DNA of 64,000 bases from Aequorivita capsosiphonis DSM 23843 (lineage in GTDB: Bacteria > Bacteroidota > Bacteroidia > Flavobacteriales > Flavobacteriaceae). The notes below the pieces were generated by a model, which had not been told where the DNA came from, ran no database searches, and saw only the letters and a program-made list of their open reading frames with translations. A program made the translations under genes and the position numbers. This document shows positions 26,462-33,445 of the stretch, piece by piece; the stretch's first letter is position 1; every line of letters begins with the position of its first letter. Location: NCBI RefSeq assembly GCF_000429125.1, contig NZ_AUBG01000001.1, forward strand, positions 310,001-374,000, written 5' to 3'.

Positions 26462-27412
26462 ATGCAGAAAGATTTAAGAATAGTGTTTATGGGAACTCCC
26501 GATTTTGCAGTAGGGGTTTTAAAAAAAATTGTCGAATCCGGTAAAAATGTTGTTGGGGTCATAACCGCACCAGACCGACCAGCAGGTCGCGGCAGAAAGT
26601 TGATGGGATCAGCAGTTAAGGAATATGCACTATCACAAAACCTAACGATACTTCAGCCGCTTAACTTAAAAGACAAAAATTTTCTAAAGGATTTAAAAGA
26701 ATTAAACCCCAATCTTCAAGTGGTTGTTGCTTTTAGAATGCTTCCAAAAGTTGTTTGGCAAATGCCCGAATATGGCACTTTTAATCTTCACGCGTCGCTT
26801 CTTCCACAATATAGAGGGGCGGCACCTATAAACTGGGCTATTATTAATGGGGAAGAAAAAACTGGGGTTACGACTTTCTTTATCGATGAAAAAATCGATA
26901 CCGGTGAAATTATCGCAAACAGAGAAATACAGATTGAAAAATATGAAAATGCAGAAACGCTTCACGATAAATTGATGAAAGCAGGAAGCCAATTAGTCTT
27001 GAGCACACTTGAACTAATAGAAAAAGGAACCGCTACTCCAAAACCGCAACAAAAGAACAGTGATTTACGAGACGCACCGAAACTTACTCCCGAAAACACG
27101 CGGATAGATTGGCAAAAACCAGGAGCAGATATTGAAGCATTTATTAGAGGACTTTCCCCCTACCCCGTTGCTTGGTCCATTTTGATTAATGAAAATAAAG
27201 AGTTAAAGGCTAAAATTTACAATGCGGTCTTTGAAAAAGCAGAACATACTTCTGAACTAGGAAAGATTGAGACAACTAAAAAAGAATTAATAATTGCTTG
27301 TCTGGATGGCTACATGCAAATAAAAGAAATACAACTTCCGGGAAAACGAAAAATGGAAGTTTCATCGCTATTAAACGGTTATTCATTCTCGGAAGATTCT
27401 AAACTATTGTAA
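26462..27412 (+). CDS. fmt: Methionyl-tRNA formyltransferase
   Basis: 316 residues. Formylates initiator Met-tRNA using 10-formyl-THF. Contains RIVFMGTPDFAVGVL, the folate/catalytic segment NLHASLLPQYRGAAPINWAI (Asn and His of the active site) and the expected D in TTFFIDEKIDTGEI. C-terminal OB-like domain present, so full length. Four nt after recQ. Confidence 0.96.
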   Translation: MQKDLRIVFMGTPDFAVGVLKKIVESGKNVVGVITAPDRPAGRGRKLMGSAVKEYALSQNLTILQPLNLKDKNFLKDLKELNPNLQVVVAFRMLPKVVWQMPEYGTFNLHASLLPQYRGAAPINWAIINGEEKTGVTTFFIDEKIDTGEIIANREIQIEKYENAETLHDKLMKAGSQLVLSTLELIEKGTATPKPQQKNSDLRDAPKLTPENTRIDWQKPGADIEAFIRGLSPYPVAWSILINENKELKAKIYNAVFEKAEHTSELGKIETTKKELIIACLDGYMQIKEIQLPGKRKMEVSSLLNGYSFSEDSKLL

Positions 27413-27516
27413 ACCCTTGCCAGCACTGATTCCGTTTGAAATAGCAAAAAATCATTCATAATTGTTAACAAACTGCCAAAGTTATTAACAATATAACGGA
27501 TTTAGTGCGTGGTTAC

Positions 27517-27546
27517 TTGGTTGGCCGGATAATCCTGCTAAATTTG
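27517..27546 (+). promoter_or_regulatory. Promoter for the HU gene
   Basis: TTGG (27517-27520), an 18-nt spacer and TAAATTTG (27539-27546) match the Bacteroidota consensus well; predicted start near 27553, giving a leader of about 42 nt. Confidence 0.65.
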
Positions 27547-27594
27547 TAGAGCAATTAATCGAAGTTTAACCAACAATTTAATTTAAAAAAAATT

Positions 27595-27867
27595 ATGAAC
27601 AAATCAGATTTAATCGATGCAATGGCAGCTGATGCCGGAATTACAAAAGCTGCTGCTAAGAAATCATTAGAATCTTTCTTAGGCAACGTAGAAAAATCCC
27701 TTAAAAAAGGAGATAGAGTATCACTTGTAGGTTTTGGATCTTGGTCAGTTTCTAAAAGAGCTGCTAGAGAAGGAAGAAATCCACAAACGGGTAAAACCAT
27801 TCAAATCGCTGCAAAGAATGTAGTGAAGTTCAAAGCAGGTTCAGAATTACAGAGTAGCGTAAATTAA
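27595..27867 (+). CDS. hup: HU family nucleoid DNA-binding protein
   Basis: 90 residues, MNKSDLIDAMAADAGITKAAAK and the DNA-contacting arm GRNPQTGKTIQIAAKNVVKFKAG with conserved RNPxTG. HU dimers bend DNA and organise the nucleoid. Single gene with a consensus promoter and a terminator at 27894-27932. Confidence 0.97.
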   Translation: MNKSDLIDAMAADAGITKAAAKKSLESFLGNVEKSLKKGDRVSLVGFGSWSVSKRAAREGRNPQTGKTIQIAAKNVVKFKAGSELQSSVN

Positions 27868-27893
27868 TTTGTAAATTATTTTACAAATCAAAT

Positions 27894-27932
27894 AGTCCTT
27901 CTTACCATTAAATTGGATAGAGGGACTTTTTT
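27894..27932 (+). terminator. Terminator after the HU gene
   Basis: AGTCCTTCT (27894-27902) pairs with AGAGGGACT (27919-27927) with one G-T pair, followed by TTTTT. Confidence 0.75.
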
Positions 27933-28071
27933 AGTTAATTGATATTGAGTTATTTATAATTATGCAATAATTTTACACTTTTACTCGATTAAATTTAAAC
28001 TACACATACATTTACTAAGTTTTTGGTAATCTAGAAATAAATACTTAGATTTAAATTATCAAAACCAATTT

Positions 28072-28632
28072 ATGACAACCTTAAAACCAGCCAAAGGTCT
28101 TTTATTGGTTGCTGAACCCTCCATTATTGGGGATGTTTCATTTAACCGATCTGTAGTACTTCTGGCGGAATATAACCAAAGTGGCTCAGTAGGATTTATC
28201 CTTAACAAGCCCTTGCATTATAAGCTGAGAGATTTTGTTCCTGAGATAAATTCGAAACTTCCGGTCTATAATGGAGGGCCTGTGGAACAAGATAATCTTT
28301 ATTTTATCCATTGCATCCCAGATATTATTCCAGACAGCATAGAAATATCGAACGGTATTTATTGGGGTGGTGATTTTAGTGCAATTATCGATTTATTGAA
28401 AAATGATCAATTGAAAAAAGATCAGATAAGATTTTTCTTGGGATATTCAGGTTGGGAAGGCGATCAGTTGGAACATGAGCTTGATTTAAACAGTTGGGTT
28501 GTCGCACCCAATACTTATAACGACACTATCATTGGCAAGAGCAATATTAACTTCTGGAAAGAAAAAATGATTGAATTTGGAGGGGACTATCTTTTATGGT
28601 CTAACGCTCCAGAGAATCCATCTTTCAATTAA
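28072..28632 (+). CDS. YqgE/AlgH family protein
   Basis: 186 residues with GLLLVAEPSIIGDVSFNRSVVLL, GFILNKPL, YNGGPVEQDNLYFIH and FLGYSGWEGDQLEHEL, all diagnostic of YqgE/AlgH. Widespread, cytoplasmic, function unresolved. ATG at 28072; its stop overlaps the stop region of the convergent aminotransferase gene by four bases. Confidence 0.94.
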   Translation: MTTLKPAKGLLLVAEPSIIGDVSFNRSVVLLAEYNQSGSVGFILNKPLHYKLRDFVPEINSKLPVYNGGPVEQDNLYFIHCIPDIIPDSIEISNGIYWGGDFSAIIDLLKNDQLKKDQIRFFLGYSGWEGDQLEHELDLNSWVVAPNTYNDTIIGKSNINFWKEKMIEFGGDYLLWSNAPENPSFN

Positions 28633-29474
28633 CCCATCCTCGCTTTTAAATTCAACTTGGGCAATAATTCTTTTGCTAAAGTATTTTCATATTCCTTTTT
28701 GCGATATTTTGTTATAGAGACAATTCCCTGAATCACGTTCGTTATAAAGAGTTCATCTGCTTTCTGTAGTTCGAAGGGGGAAATTGAAGCCTCTTCCAAT
28801 GTATAGTCCGGTATTCTTTTTAAAATTGAAATCACTTGTTTACGTAAAATCCCGTTGAGACATCCATCAGTTAAAGGTGGCGTTTTAATTTTGTTACCCG
28901 CAACTAAAAATAAATTTCCATTAAGCGCTTCTATCACTTGCTTATTTTGATTCAACAGCAAACAGTTTTGATAGTCATTCTCTTTCGCATAAATCCCGCC
29001 AACTATATTTATAAGCTTATTTGTTGTCTTTAGTGTAGAAATCAAACTAGTGGTGATATAGTGGTCCTTAAAAAGCTCAACTTCATAGTTCCCTTCACTT
29101 AAAAGATAAAACGGAGTGCTAAGTTCTTCAACAGAAATAACATATTCTACCTCGTTTGTTTCAGGTGTATATTTTCCTCCGGACTTTCTCCAAACCAATA
29201 CTTTGGCTCTTACTGCGGTACCTTCAAATGAATTAAAACTAAGAGTCTTCAAAATTTCTTCTTCAAGAAATTCCATGGTAAAATTCATGGGAATTTCCAT
29301 TCGTAGAATTCGCATGGAAGCCATTAGGCGAAAATAATGGTCTTCCCAAAAGTAAATTTTATCGCCCGAAATACGCAGCGTCTCAAAGACTGCGTCGCCA
29401 TAATTGAGACCTCTATTATCAGTCAAAATAGTTGTATCCACTTTCTGCGCTAATCTTCCGTTTAAGTTTATCAT
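28629..29474 (-). CDS. Aminotransferase class IV (PabC/branched-chain type)
   Basis: 281 residues. PLP fold-type IV enzyme; begins MINLNGRLAQ with DNRGLNYGDAVFETLRI (class IV N-terminal motif), KTTNKLINIVGGIYAKEN (catalytic Lys region), ALNGNLFLVAGNKIKTPPLTDGCLNGILR near the C-terminus. Likely 4-amino-4-deoxychorismate lyase (folate pathway) or a D-/branched-chain amino acid transaminase; the sequence alone does not decide. The start codon abuts the T-run of the upstream terminator. Confidence 0.88.
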   Translation of the reverse strand: MINLNGRLAQKVDTTILTDNRGLNYGDAVFETLRISGDKIYFWEDHYFRLMASMRILRMEIPMNFTMEFLEEEILKTLSFNSFEGTAVRAKVLVWRKSGGKYTPETNEVEYVISVEELSTPFYLLSEGNYEVELFKDHYITTSLISTLKTTNKLINIVGGIYAKENDYQNCLLLNQNKQVIEALNGNLFLVAGNKIKTPPLTDGCLNGILRKQVISILKRIPDYTLEEASISPFELQKADELFITNVIQGIVSITKYRKKEYENTLAKELLPKLNLKARMG

Positions 29475-29503
29475 AAAAAAACCGCCCTTTTTTTAAGGCG
29501 GTT
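29474..29503 (-). terminator. Terminator after the START-like gene, abutting the next start codon
   Basis: On the minus strand AACCGCC, A-rich loop, GGGCGGTT and then TTTTTT running directly into the ATG of the aminotransferase gene. Any read-through transcript places this stem immediately before that start codon, so it may also limit translation. Confidence 0.7.
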
Positions 29504-29528
29504 CAAAGATATTATTTTTATTAGATAT

Positions 29529-29915
29529 TTAAGACGATCCTAAGATCTGCTTTAGGTTGGAAACCATATTTTCCCACAACATTTTCCCTTCATCCACCTC
29601 GTCTTCTTCGGCAAAATCTGTAATCATCAATGAGACATCCTTGGTAATTTCATCTACTTGAATGCGAAGTTCAAAAAAGAAATCCTCCCCTTCATCTTCT
29701 ATCCATCTAAATTTAATTCGCTCTGGGCTCTTCTTACTCAACAACTTGGCCTTTTCTTCACTTTCGGACCAAATAAAGTTGTAGAACTCCCCACGGGAAT
29801 TTACGTTGTCTGCATACCACTCAGATAATCCTGAAGGCGTTGATATATACTGATATAACAATGAAGGGGAAACCTGAATAGGGAATTCCATTTCATATTT
29901 AATTTTATTTTCCAT
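29529..29915 (-). CDS. START-like SRPBCC domain protein
   Basis: 128 residues: EFPIQVSPSLLYQYISTPSGLSEWYADNVN, then KRIKFRWIEDEGEDFFFELR-like strands and an acidic segment (FAEEDEVDEGKMLWENMVSNL). Matches the Bacteroidota 'START-like domain' family (related to AHSA1). Ligand unknown. Terminator downstream, so it is a separate unit from the aminotransferase. Confidence 0.88.
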   Translation of the reverse strand: MENKIKYEMEFPIQVSPSLLYQYISTPSGLSEWYADNVNSRGEFYNFIWSESEEKAKLLSKKSPERIKFRWIEDEGEDFFFELRIQVDEITKDVSLMITDFAEEDEVDEGKMLWENMVSNLKQILGSS

Positions 29916-30041
29916 AGCATTTCATTAGTTGATGCCCAATATATATATATTAATCTTAAACTCAAATTAAAGATTGAAAATTTTTCAATTTATGTCCGCG
30001 AATAATTTTTATAATTATTTCGTGAAAAAGAGAACTTAAAA

Positions 30042-30072
30042 TTTGCGTCAGATAATTTTGTTTTTATCTTTG
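30042..30072 (+). promoter_or_regulatory. Promoter of the tRNA-Met gene
   Basis: TTTG (30042-30045), exactly 19 nt, TATCTTTG (30065-30072): a perfect match to the Bacteroidota consensus. Start predicted near 30079, about 38 nt before the tRNA. Confidence 0.8.
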
Positions 30073-30116
30073 CACCCGCCTAGACAAAATGCCGCTATAG
30101 GTATAGGTTCAAATAT

Positions 30117-30190
30117 GGCGAGGTAGCTCAGCTGGTTAGAGCGTCGGATTCATAACCCGGAGGTCGCGAGTTCAAGTCTCGCTCTCGCTA
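30117..30190 (+). tRNA. tRNA-Met (CAT anticodon), integration site of the island
   Basis: 74 nt folding into a full cloverleaf. D-arm GCTC/GAGC; anticodon loop TTCATAA; T-arm GCGAG-TTCAAGT-CTCGC; acceptor GGCGAGG with TCTCGCT (terminal G-T wobbles); A73; CCA is not encoded. The CAT anticodon with this D-arm fits elongator Met rather than initiator. A diverged copy of the 3' half lies at 48661-48703. The gene is therefore the left junction (attL) of the island, and its 3' half was probably supplied by the element. Confidence 0.93.
30149..30163 (+). other. Left attachment core (attL)
   Basis: Fifteen bases from the anticodon loop into the variable region, identical to 48661-48675. Tyrosine recombinases that target tRNAs often cross over in the anticodon loop. 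Right of the core the two copies differ at several positions. Confidence 0.75.
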
Positions 30191-30200
30191 CTTGATAATC

Positions 30201-30234
30201 AGACAGTTACATTCATTTGTAGCTGTCTTTTTTA
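30201..30234 (+). terminator. Terminator after tRNA-Met (inside the island)
   Basis: AGACAGTTAC (30201-30210) pairs with GTAGCTGTCT (30219-30228), one G-T pair, then TTTTTT. It lies in element DNA, so the element provides the tRNA with a new terminator. Confidence 0.75.
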
Positions 30235-30236
30235 TG

Positions 30237-30259
30237 TTAGGTACAACATAGGTAAAACA
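30237..30259 (+). repeat. Left arm-type direct repeat of the island
   Basis: Two tandem units, AGGTACAACAT and AGGTAAAACA, preceded by TT. A copy differing at one base lies at 48533-48555 next to the integrase start. Candidate integrase arm-binding sites at both ends of the island. Confidence 0.7.
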
Positions 30260-30349
30260 TTAACATTTTTTAACGTTTTAAATACTCAAACGTCCCTAAT
30301 CCAGTACAAAATTAACTATATGTTTTCCTAGCAATCTCTTTTTCAAGAA

Positions 30350-31015
30350 CTACAACGGAATCCCATAGTCTTTGTCTCTTTGATCATACTTTCGCAAATT
30401 ATCTTGCTGGCCAGAATTTGGCCTAGTGACTTCCTCTTTTATTTTGATGCCTTTCTCGACAAATTTACTGGCTGCTGTCTTCCAGTTTTTTATTTTAAGC
30501 CCTCTGCTAAGCCCCCAATCTCTGGCTTCGTAATATGCATAGAATTTTTTTCCTTCCATAGCAGGCCAATTATTTTCTTTAAAAAAATTTAAAACAACCA
30601 GTTCATTTTTTGGCCTTGCCAGTTTATTTAAGTTTTCTATTGTTTTATGTTTATAATAAGGTACCAGATTTTGGCCTGGTTCTGGAACGCTGTTGGCCAA
30701 TTTTTGACCATCTGAACTAAAAAAAATGGACATCTGAACTTTTGAACCTTTTGCCGGATGATAAGAGGGGCAGTATCGTAAATAGTTCCAATCATTGAGG
30801 TCTTTGAGATAACTGTGATAGGTTGTTTTTGATTTGAATTTTGCCTTTTCCATAATCCATTCCCTATTTATGGTTATCGTCTTTTTAAAAAATTCCCGGT
30901 TCCACTTCTGAAAGAATGCCAGATATAAAGTAATATGACCTTGTTTGATCCTGTGGTCTTTATTGAAACGGTCAAACGCTTCGTTGAGCTGGATGATGTA
31001 GTTTACTTTTTCCAT
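30350..31015 (-). CDS. Helix-turn-helix-like protein of mobilizable elements
   Basis: 221 residues. N-terminal half looks like a winged-helix replication/transcription factor: HITLYLAFFQKWNREFFKKTITI, then EKAKFKSKTTYHSYLKDLNDWNYLRY. The C-terminal half ends with a segment common to such proteins (VVLNFFKENNWPAMEGKKFYAYYEARDW... NWKTAASKFVEK). Its start overlaps the 3' end of the BfmA-like gene by 13 bases, so they form an operon. Proteins of this kind accompany BfmA/BtgA in flavobacterial mobilizable elements; exact role unknown. Confidence 0.7.
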   Translation of the reverse strand: MEKVNYIIQLNEAFDRFNKDHRIKQGHITLYLAFFQKWNREFFKKTITINREWIMEKAKFKSKTTYHSYLKDLNDWNYLRYCPSYHPAKGSKVQMSIFFSSDGQKLANSVPEPGQNLVPYYKHKTIENLNKLARPKNELVVLNFFKENNWPAMEGKKFYAYYEARDWGLSRGLKIKNWKTAASKFVEKGIKIKEEVTRPNSGQQDNLRKYDQRDKDYGIPL

Positions 31016-31389
31016 TGCTCATTATCATTGGTTTTCGTATATTTTTTTTCTACAATCAATTTTTTCTTGGGCGGTTCGGTTTGCTCGAAAAGCGCTTGCA
31101 TCATCGCCACGGTTGGTTTGGTCTGTGACTTTTCAATATCTTTCATAATAGCGATCATTCCGTTCATTCGCTTTTTTATCAGAACGGAAATTCTGTTTTC
31201 CAGCGTTTCCATTCGAGGACCTAAACGCTCTGTTGGGGAAATTCCGTTTTCATTAAAAAAGTCTATCATTAAAAGCAATGTCATCGATTGAGATTTAGAG
31301 AGCATTTTACAAAATTTTCTAAATTCAATAGCCACAGACCTCTTTATCTTCAAAGTCTCAAATTCTTCTTTTTCATATCCTTTATCCAT
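31003..31389 (-). CDS. BfmA/BtgA family mobilization accessory protein
   Basis: 128 residues. N-terminal ribbon-helix-helix-like segment (FETLKIKRSVAIEFRKFCKMLSKSQ), central LLMIDFFNENGISPTERLGPRMETLENRI and a basic C-terminus; this matches the BfmA/BtgA mobilization family of Bacteroidota. Such proteins bind oriT and help the relaxase. No relaxase is present in the island. The non-coding region just upstream holds nested palindromes that fit an oriT. Confidence 0.75.
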   Translation of the reverse strand: MDKGYEKEEFETLKIKRSVAIEFRKFCKMLSKSQSMTLLLMIDFFNENGISPTERLGPRMETLENRISVLIKKRMNGMIAIMKDIEKSQTKPTVAMMQALFEQTEPPKKKLIVEKKYTKTNDNEQWKK

Positions 31390-31520
31390 AGCTTTTAGTA
31401 AAAAAAATACCTGTTTACGGCGGTTGACAAATGTTTTTAGTAAAAAATAGCATTAATAGTCAAACTCTGGAAAAATAAAAAATTATGTAAACCCCTATAA
31501 ATGCTGAGTTTATAGTGAAA

Positions 31521-31569
31521 ATCGAATAACCGTAACGTCGCGTAGCGCGTTACCCTCTTGCTATTCGAT
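31521..31569. other. Nested inverted repeats, candidate oriT
   Basis: Outer arms ATCGAATA (31521-31528) and TATTCGAT (31562-31569) are perfectly complementary. Inner arms GTAACG (31532-31537) and CGTTAC (31548-31553) are also perfect, around a CG-rich centre. Located 132-180 nt upstream of the BfmA-like gene, the usual place for the nick region it serves. Confidence 0.55.
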
Positions 31570-31921
31570 TCCTTCATTTCATTTCAGGATCTTCATACTT
31601 TTTAACCAAGGCTGAAAAGCTATTTGAGATACTTTTAACACCGTTATTTTTTTAGTAATAAAGTGAAGATAATTATTTACAAACAACTGGCAATCATTTA
31701 AATAAACTAATTTTTATATTCATTTTGGATGGTTTTATTTGATGGAATTTAGTATACTTTTTCCTTTTAAAATCACATACTTATTATATCTTGAGCGTTT
31801 TCCTTTTTATTTAATGTGAAATTCTATGTTGCCTTGTAATTATCGATTTTATTTTTGGTAAAATGATACAGATTAAGGTTCTATCCAATTTCATTCACTT
31901 ACTTCCCATAGCGCTCTCGCC

Positions 31922-32112
31922 GTTACCTTTTCGGTAACTGTAACAAAAATTCTGAACGAGTAAGGACTTATAAATAAGGAGGGACGACTGGTTTATGCAG
32001 TTCGTCTCGGGCATAATTTTAAACTTTGTGTAGAAAAAGGTTGGGGTGATCTTTTTGCTGAGCGAACGCAGTCACTTTTTCTGCGACTGGGTTCAAGATA
32101 ATGTAGTGAACC
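31922..32112. other. Cluster of hairpins
   Basis: GTTACC-TTTTC-GGTAAC (31922-31938); GACGACTG/CAGTTCGTC (about 31983-32006, one bulge); GGTTCA/TGAACC (32090-32095/32107-32112). The first repeats the GTTAC word of the palindrome at 31532-31553. Could be an untranslated RNA, a second origin element or part of the mobilization region. Confidence 0.45.
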
Positions 32113-32381
32113 GCTTTTCCCGGAATGAAGCCCTTCGCGAAATGTAGAGGAATGGGGTGGAACGTTGTTGATATTAGTAAACAAATTATTTCATGAAGCG
32201 ATCAATGATGTCATTCGGCTCATATTTAAGCATATTTTGAGCTGATTTGATTACTCAATTTAACTCATAATTCTTACAATTAATTCCCGAATCTTAATGA
32301 AGTAATAGGGTTGAAGATGACATAACGAACTTATATCTTAGTAAGAACTAATTACAAACATTAATTCGAGAGTCGTTTTGT

Positions 32382-33422
32382 TTAGAATTCCTTCTTGTAT
32401 AAAATGATTAAATCTCTGTAAGCTTTTATAATTACTTCTTTTTGAGAATTTAATTCTGAAGCAGCTTTATCCATACGTTTGTGGCAATCAGTCCAAGTTT
32501 CACTCGGGTAAGGTTCCTTCATTATAAAATATCTTTCGCTTTGAAGAGCATCGATTCTTAATTCTTCTGTAATTGTAACACCACTTTGCTCTAAATCAAA
32601 TATCGATGGACTTGAGCCTATATTATTTGGAACGTTAATATGAGCGTAACACATGCTTGTAAATGAATCTAATTCTTTTACCAATTCTTGCATTTTTTCA
32701 TTTAAATTTTCGTTTATGAAATGATTCATGGAATCTTTGTAAAAGTTGATTAATTCTAACCATCTACTGTGCATGTAATTATTATAATACAAGTTTGTAA
32801 CAACAGTATTTAAATTATCTATTATTCGCTGTTCTGAGAGGATTTCATCAATTTTATTAAAAATAACTCTGTCCTTCTGTTTTAACTCGTCTAAATTTTG
32901 CCTTTCCAATATACTGTCATAATCCTCTATAATTGTTCTTATACCAAACTCTAAAGTATTTACTATAACTGTTTTATAATTACCATCCTTTTTGTTGAAA
33001 CTAGTAATTCTGTGGGCTCTAATGTCAAATGGCAACATTTCATTTGTCCCAAACTCAGTATTATTAACACAAATAATTCTTTCCCAACCAAGACAATTAA
33101 TTGCATAGCCCAATTCAACTAGTACATTTGGATTTGAAGTAATTCTTCTTTTAAGTTTACGGTTTAAATATGAATTATTTATTAAACTCACATCACATAT
33201 GAAAATATCACACTGAGAAATTTTATCAAATATTGTTTGTGCAATTTGAGGGCTTCCACTTCTATTTCTTGTATCTCTATCAAAGTTTATTTCTAAAGAG
33301 ATATCCTCTGATGATTTTCTTTTAATAATCTTTATAGCCTTCTCAATTGAGCTCGAAATGAAATTGCTACTCTTTCTTTTATCAGATTGCCAAGAATAAA
33401 ATACGGAATAGTGCTTACTCAT
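32382..33422 (-). CDS. TIR-like domain protein, candidate effector of the defence operon
   Basis: 346 residues. N-terminal Rossmann/TIR-like domain (about 1-150): HYSVFYSWQSDKR, LEINFDRDTRNRSGSPQIAQTIFDKI, CDIFICDVSLI, and NPNVLVELGYAINCLGWERIICV with a conserved Glu. This 'FYSWQSD' group is often annotated as TIR-like or nucleotide-binding and recurs beside defence genes. The C-terminal 190 residues are helical with no known domain. It is the last gene of the operon, 23 nt after drmB, in the position where DISARM usually has drmC. NADase or nucleotide-binding activity is inference. Confidence 0.7.
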   Translation of the reverse strand: MSKHYSVFYSWQSDKRKSSNFISSSIEKAIKIIKRKSSEDISLEINFDRDTRNRSGSPQIAQTIFDKISQCDIFICDVSLINNSYLNRKLKRRITSNPNVLVELGYAINCLGWERIICVNNTEFGTNEMLPFDIRAHRITSFNKKDGNYKTVIVNTLEFGIRTIIEDYDSILERQNLDELKQKDRVIFNKIDEILSEQRIIDNLNTVVTNLYYNNYMHSRWLELINFYKDSMNHFINENLNEKMQELVKELDSFTSMCYAHINVPNNIGSSPSIFDLEQSGVTITEELRIDALQSERYFIMKEPYPSETWTDCHKRMDKAASELNSQKEVIIKAYRDLIILYKKEF

Positions 33423-33445
33423 TTAGTGATAATTTTATATTCATA

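Larger units (their letters stand above)
31390..32381. other. 992-base structured non-coding region of the island
   Basis: No credible gene on either strand. Contains the nested palindrome at 31521-31569 and a series of hairpins at 31922-32112. The 31.9-32.2 kb part is visibly richer in G+C than the surrounding A+T-rich cargo. The rest (31570-31910, 32170-32380) is A+T-rich with no pattern I can name. Confidence 0.6.

Noticed and set aside
31993-32184. 63-residue leftward frame (MFTNINNVPPHSS...) in the island's non-coding region
   Set aside because: Overlaps the hairpin cluster, has low-complexity Ser/Arg composition and no recognisable family; better explained as structured non-coding DNA.
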